A stretch of 64,000 bases of DNA from Portunus trituberculatus. Its lineage: Eukaryota; Arthropoda; Malacostraca; Decapoda; Portunidae. The DNA is taken from the NCBI RefSeq assembly GCF_017591435.1, contig NC_059303.1, positions 12,581,360-12,645,359 of the forward strand. Reading direction: 5' to 3'. A program made the position numbers and the translations under genes. This document shows positions 41,170 to 55,820 of this stretch, one piece after another. Positions within the stretch are counted from its first letter, which is position 1; the number at the start of each line of letters is the position of its first letter. The notes below the pieces were generated by a model. The model made no database searches and had not been told where the DNA came from. It saw only the letters and a program-made list of their open reading frames with translations.

Positions 41170-41381
41170 TTAACCCCTTCAGTACTGGGACGCACTTTTA
41201 CCATGAGTTTTGGGTATAATGAAACAATTTTATTTACATCAGGAAGGATCTATTGAGGTAAAAAGAATAATGGCCAGTCTTCACTAATTTAATCCCTCAT
41301 ATAAGTTTCTGAAGCTGTATAAAAACGCCATTTAGTAACCAGAATAAATATGAAAACGTGCCCTGGTACTGAAGGGGTTAA
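41170..41381 (-). mobile_element. TTAA-bounded MITE, family 1 (reverse, duplicate)
   Basis: TTAACCCCTTCAGTACTGGG at the left and GGTACTGAAGGGGTTAA at the right. It is very similar to 40870-41083 because the whole unit was duplicated. Confidence 0.82.
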
Positions 41382-41454
41382 GGAAGTTAGAACGGACGAA
41401 AGGAAGGCGAGAAATGGAACCACACGGACCACAAGGACAAGGATCTCACGGAAT

Positions 41455-42205
41455 TATGGATAAAGGGAAGTGAGAAAGGTGTCAGTGAATTAGAGAAAGC
41501 AACAAGGATAAAGATTTCCTGGGATCATTGAGGCATATATAGTCACAATTTTGTCAGATAATTGGAAAATGCCATAGCGTGTGTAAACTATAAATAACTT
41601 CATTACAGGAATGGAGACTTACCGAGTGGGTTTCAATGGTATATATTATTTGGATCGAAGTGTTGCTAAGAAGAATGTGCATGACTTTTTTCTTCCCCCA
41701 TTTTTATATATTTGTTGGTTATCTTAGTTATTATTCACCGCATTGTGGATCTGTGCTGGGAAGCGTCACTGAAAAATACATGTTATAACTTCACTTGACC
41801 ATGACGATCTTCACACTTAGAAAAAAAAAAAAAAAGGAAGGAAAAGAAAAAAAAGAAAGAAAAAAAAATCATCCTCTAGTGAAGCAGACTAAAAAAAGTG
41901 ACATAATAGCAGTACCAACATACATACGCACATATGCCTGTGGGTACCCTTAATTAGCTGTCACTAGGAATCAAGTCCCAATTATAAGTACCAGTTGAAT
42001 AATGCATCGATGACCGCCGCCTCGCTGAACTAACCCGGCAAGTAATTACGAAACATGTATGATTTTAAAGTCGCAGAGTGCATTGTTGGTTTTCTTCTTG
42101 GTTAGTGTATTGAGAATGTTTTTACGTGAGTGTGATTTGTTTGTGTGAAGCTGAGTCATAACGCGGGAACTACAATACATGACGCTGGCTCTACCACTAA
42201 GAAAC

Positions 42206-42210
<5 letters not shown>
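41455..42210. other. Unique AT-rich sequence
   Basis: No gene is supported. A-rich run at 41819-41869. Confidence 0.35.
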
Positions 42211-42289
<79 letters not shown>

Positions 42290-42340
42290 ACTATCAATCT
42301 ATTATAATCATTGCTTCCTTTACTACTACTACTACTACTT

Positions 42341-42439
<99 letters not shown>

Positions 42440-42463
42440 TAACTGCTGTTCACTTTGTTTCAG

Positions 42464-42535
<72 letters not shown>
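42211..42535. repeat. (GA)n ... (CTA)n ... (TC)n inverted microsatellite block
   Basis: GA at 42211-42286, CTA at 42321-42439, TC at 42466-42535. The outer GA and TC runs are reverse complements, so a long hairpin with the CTA block in its loop is possible. Confidence 0.93.
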
Positions 42536-42540
<5 letters not shown>

Positions 42541-42666
42541 CCGGAGATAATGCTGGTGAGGCTGTTAGCATTCTTTATGATAATGTAAGCGGGGGACAGT
42601 CTCGACAATCAATTAAACAGACAGCAGTGACGGCCCTTCCTGCGTCACTCAGACAGACACGCGCCC

Positions 42667-42950
<284 letters not shown>

Positions 42951-43159
42951 TAATAATAGTAATAGTAGTTGTAGTAGTGTTAGCGACAGCAGCAGGATTA
43001 TAGCCGTAAAAGAAGAAAAAAAAAGAAAAAGAAGGAAGTTTATTATAATGAAACTTGTCTAAGCAACCTGTGCGGTGATGATCGGAGGAGATGGGAGTGG
43101 TGGAGGAGGCAAAGATTATCATATTGAAACAAGTCTGAGATGAGCATTAACATCGTGGG

Positions 43160-43162
<3 letters not shown>

Positions 43163-43236
<74 letters not shown>

Positions 43237-43282
43237 CACAATTAATTTATTCTCTATGCAAAATATGTTGTCCTATATATAG

Positions 43283-43328
<46 letters not shown>
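43163..43328. repeat. (AG)n ... (TC)n inverted microsatellite pair
   Basis: AG at 43163-43232 and TC at 43286-43328, with 53 bases between them. Confidence 0.93.
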
Positions 43329-43332
<4 letters not shown>

Positions 43333-43726
43333 GCATAATACATGAATGACCATTTACCCTTTATCACCTTTCCTGTATATAACTTTTGTATGGTAAGGTG
43401 ACCCCTCTATCCCATTGTTTGTTCATTGCCCTTCCTGTTGCCGGCTATGGTCGTGTTTTCATCCATGTCACATCGTCATCGTCCATGTTTCTGTCATTTT
43501 ATATATTTTCATATCGCTGAAGTACCACGACACAGAAAACTTGGTATGATTTCAGTATTACACCATAATCAACATAGCTTTTCTTATCCTTCCCATCGTA
43601 TAGGGGTTTTCATTCTGAGTAATTTGAACACATACATACCCGTCGTAAATTATTTATAACGTTGACAGCAATTTTCAAAGATTTACCATAGTTAAGGGGA
43701 ACGAGCTAACGCGTTTTGACACTAAT

Positions 43727-43920
43727 AGCCCTATTCAGAAACGCTTTCCAAAGGCTCTAATTGAAGAAACTCATATTTTTAAGGGTATTTTTACGGTTTT
43801 AGTGATGGATTAACAAGATTTCTAATTGATCATAAGGAGAAACTGTCTTGAAAAACCCAGCTAGGGGACTTGAAAAATTGTCGTGGTGAAAAAGCACGGC
43901 GTTTCTGAATATGACGCTAT
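43727..43920 (+). mobile_element. MITE-like family 2, full-length copy
   Basis: Left end GCCCTATTCAGAAACGCT and right end GGCGTTTCTGAATATGACGC are imperfect inverted repeats. The interior (ATTTTTAAGGGTATTTTTAC, GGAGAAACTGTCTTGAAAAA) is shared with 48331-48546 and the fragments elsewhere. Confidence 0.7.
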
Positions 43921-45328
<1,408 letters not shown>

Positions 45329-45668
45329 AGAGATCTGAGTGATAGGAGAACAGGTAAAGGAAATGGAGAATATTAGAATGGATGAGGGAATGAGAGGAGG
45401 GGGGCACACTATTCTACCTGATATGTGTGGTATTTGTGTGTGTGTGTTTGTAGCTCCGCCTTTCCTTTCCCATGCCTCCACGTGTAGCCCAGAGAGAAAG
45501 CAGGGTTGGAGGGAGCTGGGAGGAGCAGTGGACAGGGGTGGTTGGAGCAAACTGGGAAAGGTATGACTGAGGAAAGCTGGGTGGGGTTACTCTTGGCTAG
45601 GTCGTGCCAGGGAAAGGCTTGATTGGGTTAGACTGGACCGGGTTTGGGTACGTACTAGTGAGGTCCAC

Positions 45669-45881
45669 TTAACCACTTCAGTACCAGAACCCCTATTCAT
45701 ATTTATTCTGCTTACTATTTGGCGATTTTATACAGCCTCAGAAGCTTATGTTGGGATTAAAATAGTGAAGACTCTGGCCATTAATCTTCTGACCTCCATA
45801 GACCCTTTCTAATTTTAATACAATCGTCTAATTGCACCCAAAACTCGAGATAAAAATGCATTCTAGTATTGAAGGGGTTAA
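45669..45881 (+). mobile_element. TTAA-bounded MITE, family 1
   Basis: TTAACCACTTCAGTACCAGA at the left and TAGTATTGAAGGGGTTAA at the right, with the family interior between. Confidence 0.8.
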
Positions 45882-46044
45882 GATGAGTCAGGAAGGATTG
45901 GTTAGAGTGTCATTGGGGTTCAGGCGAGGGAGCTTCTGCCAATATGTCAGAATGGGTAAGGTTTTTGTGATAAAGTATAGTAAAGCAGGAAACTAATTTT
46001 TTGTTATCTTCGCCACTTAGCAATGACTATCTTACAAATTAATT

Positions 46045-46248
46045 GGGGCCGCCGTGGGACAGTGGAACCATGCGTGCTTTGCGGTCCGCGGGGTCTCCAA
46101 GCGCACGGGTTCGAATCCTGTCCACGGTCTGAGTGTAGGTTGGGCTTCCTCAAGCGGGTGGGCTTTGAGATAGGAGGTACCCTAAAAAAGTATCCCCTTA
46201 GTCCAGAAATTCCCGGAAAAACCCACATGGTATAAATAAAAAAAAAAT
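46045..46248 (+). mobile_element. tRNA-derived SINE, family 2 (copy A)
   Basis: Head GCCGCCGTGGGACAGTGGAA with box B GGGTTCGAATCC, then the body GAGTGTAGGTTGGGCTTCCT, GTGGGCTTTGAGATAGGAGG and CCCACATGGTATAAATAAA. A-rich tail to 46248. Related copies lie at 50982-51200 and 52976-53160. Confidence 0.82.
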
Positions 46249-47072
46249 ACTGGCAGTCTGTCGAATTAATAGCTCCCAGATAGACGGACATGTTTCATTA
46301 TATTGTATACATAATGTTATACAGGCAATCTGTTCTTATTTACATTACTTTACACTCAATTAAAAAAAAAATCACAATTACTAGGACTGGTCTGCCTTTA
46401 GTGAATTGGATTAAAAGTTTTATATTTGTTATGGATCGGGTAAGTGTGGGCAGCATGAGAAAGACCTTAATAGGTAAGGAAGGGCTTTTTAAAAATTTGG
46501 ATTACGGTATCTGATCTCTTTGTGTGTCTGGGTTGAGTTGAGCTGAATTTAGTGAACTGATCAAAGTGGAAATGTGCTGGAGTGGGCTATGAAGAGCAAC
46601 AAGGAGCGGCACTGCAGACAATGCATCCTGCTCTCCCTTTGTTATGTATAAAGAGAAGTAACAAATGACGCTATACTATGTACTGTACCAGTAAGATAAA
46701 GTACATAGTATAGCGACCAAATGCACCATTTATTCTGTTCTCCCAATCTTTTATTCGTCAAATAAGCGCAGCGTTTCCAGCTGTTGATAAAAGAGTGAGA
46801 GACCAAAATATCACTTCTCATTTTACAATTCTTCTCTCTTCTTTTTCTTTTTAACATTGAATCGGACAATTTATTTCTATTGTTTCATCGTTTCCCTAAC
46901 TTTATGTCCTCATCATGGGACTTCACGGAAAGATTTAGTGGTCGTATTTTTCAAGTTATGGTTTTGGTCTCACATTCGTGTGTAAAAAGGAATATGACTA
47001 CGTCTTATAAGGGAAAGGGAACAAATGGAATGAAAACACTGGCACTGGAGATAACAGGAAAAAACAAGGAGA
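46249..47072. other. Unique AT-rich sequence
   Basis: No gene is supported. ATACTATGTACTGTACCAGT and its near reverse complement (46672-46714) form a small inverted repeat. Confidence 0.35.
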
Positions 47073-47770
<698 letters not shown>

Positions 47771-47853
47771 AAGAGGAGGAGTACGTGGGTAGTGACTCTA
47801 TTTGGTAAGTGGTGAGATTTTTTTTCCTCTCTTTTTTCTCTTATTTTTGCCTT

Positions 47854-47980
<127 letters not shown>

Positions 47981-48330
47981 AGTTATTTCACGTCGTCATT
48001 CTTTCTTTTCATTCTCTTTCTTTGTTGTTTCTCAAATTTTTTCTACTTTTTTTTTGCAAACTCTTGATTAATTTATTTTCGATTAATCTGCACCTCTCAT
48101 TTTCACCAATTCATCGTGAGTAATGAGTGACTGTTTTTTTTTTTTAAGCTCATTTACTCATCCATTCTTCTCATCCTCCTTATTTTTTCCTATGAGTCTT
48201 TTTACCTCGTCTCCTTTCCAATATTTTTCGCACCTCTCATTTCCAACTCTCTATTGGTATTAGTGTACAAAAACAATACCGGATTTCTTGTTCTCTCCTC
48301 ACGTCTTCGTTCACTCCTCTCTGTCTTTAG

Positions 48331-48546
48331 GCCATATTCAGAAACACTTGAGCGCCGCACTTTCACTAAGTCAAAGAGCTCCTGTTCAAGTGACGCAAAT
48401 ATTTAAGGGTGTTTTTATGGTTCTAGTGACAAATCAATAAGTCTACTTCATTATTTACAGGAGAAACACTCTTAAAAACACGGCTTATCATCTCTGTGGC
48501 CTTTAGAAATAGTCGTGGTGAGAGAACGGAGCGTCTCAGAATGCTA
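48331..48546 (+). mobile_element. MITE-like family 2, full-length copy
   Basis: Left end GCCATATTCAGAAACAC and right end GAGCGTCTCAGAATGC, with the shared interior ATATTTAAGGGTGTTTTTAT and ACAGGAGAAACACTCTTAAA. More diverged than the 43727 copy. Confidence 0.65.
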
Positions 48547-48669
48547 CCTTGTATCTTATCTCTCATCGTGCAATATTTACTCTCGTGCTAATCCTCCTCT
48601 CAACGTCTCGCCTCCTCCCTGCCTCCCACGCACCTCCTTGTCAAATACGAGTACCTGCTCTCATATATT

Positions 48670-48748
48670 CTCTCTCTCTCTCTCTCTCTCTCTTGCATCT
48701 TTTGTGTCTTGTTTCTGCTCCTTTGTTTGTCTTTGTGTCGTTTTCTTT

Positions 48749-48787
<39 letters not shown>

Positions 48788-49117
48788 CTTTTTTTCTATA
48801 TATCTACCTATCTTTCTCTTTTCTTTCTTTCTTTATTTATTCTTTCCTTTCTTCCCTTCTTCCAACCTTCTTCCCCCTCCCTCCCTTCCCCCGTCCCAGC
48901 CTCCTCTGCCTCTTCTCTGTTTCGCTTATAAATTGTGTCATTTATCACAAACAACCTCATTAGGACCAACAAGTCTGCTGTAAATCATCCTTTGTATTCC
49001 TTTATATACCACCTTCTTTTCCTCCACCTCAGATAGAACACTCCTCCTCCTCCTCCTCCTCCTCCTCCTCCTCCTCCTCCTCCTCCTCCTCCTCCTCCTC
49101 CTCCTCCTCCTCCTCCT
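48670..49117. repeat. Pyrimidine-rich block: (TC)n, (TTTC)n, (TCC)n
   Basis: A short TC run (48670-48692), TTTC (about 48748-48788) and a long pure TCC run (about 49042-49116), in a generally pyrimidine-rich plus strand. Confidence 0.9.
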
Positions 49118-49836
<719 letters not shown>

Positions 49837-50358
49837 TAATAATAAGAGGAAAGAGAAAAAGAAGAGAAAAAAGAATATAGTGATGAAAATAACAAGGAAG
49901 AGGATAATTAGAAAACAACAGTGACGAAGGTAGGTGTAGAGAATGTAGTAGAAAGTACAGAAGGAAAAAGAAAAATAAGAATGAGCAGGAGAAACGAGAA
50001 GGCAGAGAAAAAAAAAAATAGATAGACGACCATAATACACCACCATATTTCACTACATTGAAATTTCCATCATGTACACTTCTCAATATCCCTTCACGTC
50101 CTTTCCAATCGATCCTCAACAAAATGCACAATCTTAGAACGACACTAAATCGACCCTTTATGTAAACCACCACCACCACCACCACCACCAGAGCTTACGT
50201 AACACACCACTTGCTCATGGTCAAGTTTGCTGCGAAGGAGAGCGATTCAAAGCACGGTACAGCATTTATTACTGTGTCAGCGAGCGGCGTTCAAGTCTGG
50301 TGAGGATAATTTGATCGTGTCCGAAGCATAAGGAAAGTGGTGAGGGGCGAGGTAATGG

Positions 50359-50360
<2 letters not shown>

Positions 50361-50398
<38 letters not shown>

Positions 50399-50524
50399 TA
50401 TAATCCTTTACGCACGTCATACGCCATCTAGTAATAAACGTGAAAGAGGATTTACGCGTGGGCTGCTTCCTCTGCACATTATGCCGAGAGAAAAGGAAGC
50501 TTGGGAACGTTTGTGGGTTGGTGA

Positions 50525-50594
<70 letters not shown>
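50361..50594. repeat. (AG)n ... (TC)n inverted microsatellite pair
   Basis: AG at 50361-50395 and TC at 50528-50594, reverse complements with 132 bases between them. Confidence 0.93.
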
Positions 50595-50597
<3 letters not shown>

Positions 50598-50981
50598 AGA
50601 ACTAAACTTAGCAAAGCATACAAAAAATAAATAATTGTTTTGAATATATGTTTGTGTATTTTGTATTTGTTTAGATATTTTCGTGCACTGCTATTTGCAT
50701 ATTGGTTTGTATTTGTGGACCAAGGAAGAGTCTGCCGAGAGGTTCCTGAGGCAAGGGGCAATGGGGAGGCGGTGACCTTCAGTGTGGAGGGGCTTGAAAC
50801 TCACCCCCTCCGGCACTGTATGAGAAGGAGAATATTGACCGCTGCTTTGTATTGTGTGGTGATGGATTCTTATTATTTACTGTTACTTGATTGACTTGCT
50901 GATCATTAGTTGATTTATTTTTATTGATTGGAAACGGGATAGATTGACGGATAGCTAGATAGATGGATAGAGAGAGCGATT
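50595..50981. other. Unique sequence with an open plus frame
   Basis: The plus frame at 50640-50894 includes VCREVPEARGNGEAVTFSVE. I see no convincing splice borders or family, so no gene is called. Confidence 0.25.
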
Positions 50982-51200
50982 CATTTATTTATTTTATTTA
51001 TACCATGTGGGCTTTCACGGGAATATCTGAAGGGGATACTTTTTGGGGTACCTCCTATCTCAAAGCCCACCCGCTAGGAAGCCGTTGCCCCGAGTGAGGA
51101 AGCCCAACCTACACTCGGACCGTGGACAGGATTTGAACCCGTGCGCTTGGAGACCCATCGGACCCCAAAGCACGCATGGTTCCACTGTACCATGGCGGCG
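50982..51200 (-). mobile_element. tRNA-derived SINE, family 2 (copy B, reverse)
   Basis: On the minus strand: head CGCCGCCATGGTACAGTGGA, box B GGGTTCAAATCC, the same body as copy A (GAGTGTAGGTTGGGCTTCCT), then CCCACATGGTATAAATAAA and an AAAT-rich tail. It has an extra CGGGGCAACGGCTTCCTAGC segment that copy A lacks. Confidence 0.85.
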
Positions 51201-51515
51201 ATTTATGTATTTGGTTATGTAGGTGGAGAAGTTGATAGACAGATGGATGAATTAAATAGATAGAAAGATGGACTGAATTATGTATTTCATTATATATATA
51301 CACTATTTTTGTGAGCTCAGTGTTATGATTCCTACTACTGTTGCTGATTCCTTCCTGTCTTTCCCTCGCTGTCTCCTGTTGGATCTCCTTATGCTTTCGT
51401 AGTTTCCTCTCAAATCTCTGTTTTATCTTTCTTTACTCTGTCATTTACTCTACCTCTGATATTAATGTTACTTGATAAAAAAAAAAATTGATAATGGTAA
51501 TAATAATAATAATAA

Positions 51516-51550
<35 letters not shown>

Positions 51551-51761
51551 AATAAACACAAGATACAGACACACAACAACAATAGTTTTCCTCCACGAAT
51601 ATCATCAATTTCATTTAATGTCCAGCCCATGAATTACATAAGTGAATAATGGCCAGCCACTTGAGGAATCTCGACAAATGCATGACAATTAGGCAAGATG
51701 CATGAACGCTGCAACTTAACACAACAGTGGCATTATCTGGTGGCGGCTCAGCTAATTGCAA

Positions 51762-51766
<5 letters not shown>
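51201..51766. other. Unique AT-rich sequence with (TAA)n
   Basis: A (TAA)n/(ATA)n microsatellite occurs at about 51499-51556. No gene is supported. Confidence 0.4.
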
Positions 51767-51827
<61 letters not shown>

Positions 51828-52015
51828 GGGAAAGAAATCATGTAGTGTCTTTCCTAATGTACGCGCGTGGCAGCCATCAAATATATACCGAGGAAGTCCT
51901 ACTAGCATCAGAGAGAAAGAGAGAGAGAGAGAGAGGTAAGGGAGAGAAGTCATGTTGTGTCTTTCCTAATGTACGCGCGTGGCAGCCATCGAATATCTCC
52001 CTGGGAAGTTGTACT
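51767..52015. repeat. (GA)n and 112-bp tandem duplication
   Basis: GTCTTTCCTAATGTACGCGC with the following GTGGCAGCCATC occurs at about 51847 and 51959. Each copy is preceded by a GA run and AAATCATG/AAGTCATG. The unit therefore comprises microsatellite plus unique flank. Confidence 0.85.
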
Positions 52016-52597
52016 AGCATCCCACAAATCCAAATTATACGCATGGTTTGTATTCTCGTACGATAATATAATACAAGGGGACGGGTAAGCACCGCGCCTC
52101 CAATATACATTACCTAGAACGAGTTTGTTGCGAGGGGAAAAAGCTTGATATGTTAACGAGACGCAGCTTCATGTGACCCTTGGTGATGATAGTATGTGTG
52201 TGTGTGTGTGTGGCTGGCTCCCTTTCCCTGCCTGGCTTTCCTTGTCTGGGTCTCCTCATGTGACTCTTCTCGACTGATTTTTCTTCTTGTCTGGCTTTCT
52301 TCACCTGCCGTTTTTGTTCTTGTCTGGATTTGTCTCGTCCTCTTTCCTCGCGTGGATTTCATTGTGTATGTTCCTCGTCTGGCCTTCCTCGCTTTCCTCA
52401 CTGCCATATTTTTTAGGTGTCGTTTTCTGTAGGTACTTCATTTTGTGTGTGTTTTGTCCCTTTATTAATGCTCCTTGGCTCTATTTTCTTAAGATACCCA
52501 ATCGTTTTTATTTTTGGTGTTCCTTGCCTTTGTTCTGAATTTGACTTTTTTACTTTTTTTTCTATTTCTATGACGTTGTTTTACATGATCATAATTA

Positions 52598-52791
52598 TCT
52601 TCTTCAGTACTGGAACGCATTTTTACCATGAGTTTTGGGTATGACTAGACGATTTTATTGACATTAGGAAGAGTCTATGAATGTCAAAAGATTAATGGCC
52701 TGAGTCTTTACTATTTCTTAATCCCCACATAACTTTTTGAAGCTGTTTTAAGTCACCATATAATTGCCAGAATAAAAATAGAAGAGGTTAA
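52598..52791 (-). mobile_element. TTAA-type MITE, family 1 (reverse, degraded)
   Basis: TTCTTCAGTACTGGAACGCA at the left and GAAGAGGTTAA at the right. About 20 bases shorter than intact copies because of internal deletions. Confidence 0.7.
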
Positions 52792-52975
52792 GTTTCTTCA
52801 TTTTTGTATCATTCTCTGGTTTTCTTTTTCCATATTTAATCCCTTGCACTTGTATTCATTTACATTGTGTGGTTTAGTTTGCCATAATTACTTAGTCATG
52901 TTTTGCGTTGCCTCATTCTATTGGCATGCTGTGGCTCTATCTTCTATGTTTGCTTGATTATATGTATGCTTCTTC

Positions 52976-53160
52976 CGAGGGTTCTCCAAGCACACGAGTT
53001 TGAATCCTGTCCACGGTCCGAGTGTAGGTTGGGCTTCCTCACTCGGGGCAACGGTTTCCTAGCAGGTGGGCTTTGAGATAGGGGGTACCCAAAAAGTATC
53101 CCCTTTAGCCCATAAATTCCCGTGAAAAGCCCACATGGTATGAATAAAAATAAATAAATA
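52976..53160 (+). mobile_element. tRNA-derived SINE, family 2 (copy C, 5'-truncated, with target-site duplication)
   Basis: The copy starts inside the tRNA-like head, keeps the full body and ends in (TAAA)n. It is flanked by a perfect 12-base direct repeat, GTATGCTTCTTC, at 52964-52975 and 53163-53174. That is the hallmark of target-primed reverse transcription. Confidence 0.9.
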
Positions 53161-53390
53161 CAGTATGCTTCTTCACTCTATCAACAGGTTTTGACAATGG
53201 AGTGGAGTGGTTATTTGTTAGTCAATTTGCAGTGTCTGTTTTCTGCTTTCCATTTTGAGTCTTGCGTTTTCTCCTGTCCGCTGAGGTTTGTCTGATGAGA
53301 GAAGGGAATACCTGTTTGTTTTCTTTCCTCTCATGGTTTGCCTTTATTCATTCTACTACATTGGAAGTTTGCGAGATGATAGTAATTGCT

Positions 53391-53604
53391 TTAACTCATT
53401 CAGTACCATGACGCGTTTTCATATTCATTCTGCTTACTATTTGGTGGTTTTCTACAGCTTCAGATACTTATGTGAGGGATTAAAATAGTGAAGACTCTGG
53501 CCATTAATCTTCTGACCTTCATAGACTCTTCCTAATGTCAATAAAATAGTCTAATCGTACACAAATCTGAAGCTAAATGGACGTCCGAGTATTGAAGGGG
53601 TTAA
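53391..53604 (+). mobile_element. TTAA-bounded MITE, family 1
   Basis: TTAACTCATTCAGTACCATG at the left and GAGTATTGAAGGGGTTAA at the right, with TTAA intact at both ends. Confidence 0.8.
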
Positions 53605-54028
53605 TACACAATTATTATTCTCATACTTAAAGGGAGACAGCAGCATTAGCAATAAAAGCCACCATTATCACCGACAGTAGTATCAAGAGAGATTGTCAAC
53701 AAGACCAGCAGGATTAGCAAGAAATATTACCACTCCCACCAACAATAAGAACAATACCGACCATCACTAACACCAGAAAGAGCAATACTGGCCACCACTA
53801 TCACTAAGAACAGTAGTAACATTGACCACTACAACCATCACCAGCAATAACAACATCAACCACTGCCCTGACCAGTAATAGATTCACCGACTACCACCAC
53901 CACCACCACCACCACCACCACCACCACCAGAACCACATGCTTGCAAGGTTCACTGAGATCGCTTTCAGTTCTTCCTCCTCGGTCACCAGGTCACCATCAA
54001 CATGCCACGACATGCCTAAGACCCACAA
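53605..54028. other. A/C-rich sequence upstream of tRNA-Val, with (ACC)n
   Basis: Imperfect ACC/ATC-rich repeats culminate in a pure ACC run at about 53896-53929. The tRNA gene has internal promoters, so this need not be regulatory. Confidence 0.5.
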
Positions 54029-54101
54029 GCTCCCGTGGTGTAGTGGTTATCACGTCTGCTTTACACGCAGAAGGTCCCAGGTTCGAGCCCTGGTGGGAGC
54101 A
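54029..54101 (+). tRNA. trnV-UAC: tRNA-Val (anticodon TAC)
   Basis: 73 bases, no intron, CCA not encoded. The acceptor GCTCCCG pairs with TGGGAGC (one G-T pair), with A as discriminator. The D arm carries box A (TGGTGTAGTGGTT). The anticodon stem TCTGC/GCAGA closes a loop TTTACAC, placing TAC at positions 34-36 (reads GUA, valine). The T arm CCAGG-TTCGAGC-CCTGG holds box B. The standard cloverleaf is intact, which separates it from the SINE heads. Confidence 0.96.
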
Positions 54102-54113
54102 ACTGTTTCATTC

Positions 54114-54119
54114 TTTTTT
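54114..54119 (+). terminator. Pol III terminator of tRNA-Val
   Basis: A run of six T, 12 bases after the tRNA 3' end, is a normal RNA polymerase III stop. Confidence 0.85.
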
Positions 54120-55766
54120 GTGCTCCATACTCAACAATACAGTCCGTTTATTTTGACATACACAGAAGATTAGTCACCGGAATACCTCAGGCTGGAATGT
54201 ATCTAGTTTTGAAGGACACGAGCTGGAGATATGAAAATTAGTGAAAACTCTTAATTTTTATCAAAGAAACGCTCTCTCTTATTATTTTTTTCATCGTTAC
54301 TGTCGCAAAATTTTCTATAATACATAAGTTACTCCTCCTCTTCCTCCTCCTCCTCCTCCTCCTCCTCCTCCTCCTCCTCCTCCACCAGAATAACCACTTC
54401 CACCTAAGATCTTGACCTCCACCTCCATCATCGCACCGGTAACCTGGGTCTCCGGGCAGTATTGTGGGCGTGGGCGGCTGTGGGCGGGCGTGGGTAGGAA
54501 ACAGTTACAGGTGAAGGCGTGTGGAGCGTCATCTTCCCAGTGGCGTAATGAGAGAGAAGAGAAAGGAGGAGGACGAGGAGGAGGAGAAAGAGCAGGAAGA
54601 ACAGGAAGGAGAAAAAAAAAGAAGAGGAAGAGGAGAAAGAAGGTGGAGAAGATGAATAAGAGATGGAGGAGGAAGAACAACAACAGCAAGAGGGGTTAGT
54701 GCTAGAAGGAGATGAGCAGGAAGGAGATTAGGGCTAGGGATAGAAGAAAGGAGTAGTAATAGAAATAATGATGATAATAATGATAATAATAATGATGATA
54801 AAAATAATAATGATAATAATAAGAAGAAGAACAATAAGAAGAAGAAAAAAAAAGACGAATAAAGAGAGAAACGGAAGAAAAGAAAAAATTATGAAGAAAA
54901 TATAGAAACAGTCAGAAAAAAAAGAAAAAAAGAAATGAGAAAGAAAAGCAAATCAAGAAAAAAAAACGAAAAAAGAAGAAAATGAAAACAAACCAAAACA
55001 GAAAATAAAAACAAAATAGGTAAGAAGAAAACCTGCAGATCACGCTGGCACTAAAGCCATCTCACAAGTAAATTGACTAACATAAGACGTGCATAAACTC
55101 GCCTATCTTCTCTCCATCTGGAAACGTAAGAATGGAAGCTGTTTTCTGCCTCCTTGCTCGCTGGCTGCCTCAAGTGGGGAGGTGGAATGCTTATCGCTCC
55201 CCTGCCACGAACATTCTAAAAGTTATGCTCCACTCAGGTGTCTAGTTATAATGTGGTGGGAATTCCAGGAGAAACTGTAGTTTGTTATATATATCTAGGA
55301 CACCTTAGCTACTACCACCATCACCACCAGAACCACCACCATCAAGAGGAAGGATATGTAAGACGAACAGTTTGGTGTGATGTTGATAAAGAGTGAGCAA
55401 TTGTTTTCTAATGCCTGTGTTTGTTCTTCGTTCTATATATACGTTCCCTTATGCTCCTTTATTTTTTTTCCTTTAAATAAAACTCATTTCAACACAGCAG
55501 CAAGTTAGACCGCCCAGGAACTTGTATCCTTTAAATGTATTTCTGTATTTCGTTGATGTGTAACTTGTACTGTCCCAACTCTTATTTTGTACTTCCCTCC
55601 ACTTTTCTCATTAAATTTATGAAACTTGATTTATGAAGTGTGTAGTTCTTTCGTGGCGAGATTTATTGTTGTGTGATGTAGTTGTGTTATTTTATGTATA
55701 AGGAAGTAAAGTATTCTTTTGTTTACATTTGATTTCTTAGTACATGACTTCTTTCTGTCTTATGTG

Positions 55767-55770
<4 letters not shown>
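54120..55770. other. Unique and purine-rich sequence
   Basis: Contains (TCC)n at about 54331-54382, a long purine-rich stretch at 54550-55020 including (GAT/AAT)n near 54765-54820, and AT-rich unique DNA to 55770. No gene is supported. Confidence 0.4.

Positions 55771-55819
<49 letters not shown>
55771..55819. repeat. (TC)n microsatellite
   Basis: Pure TC run. Confidence 0.95.

Positions 55820-55820
<1 letters not shown>

Larger units (their letters stand above)
40846..41454. repeat. 300-bp tandem duplication, each unit carrying a MITE
   Basis: ACTGTACTTTGAAT...TATTGTTAACC recurs exactly 300 bases apart (40846 and 41146). The flank after the MITE (GGAAGTTAGAACGGACGAAA, then AAGGATCTCACGGAAT) is repeated as well. 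The duplicated unit therefore includes non-MITE flank on both sides. Confidence 0.85.
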
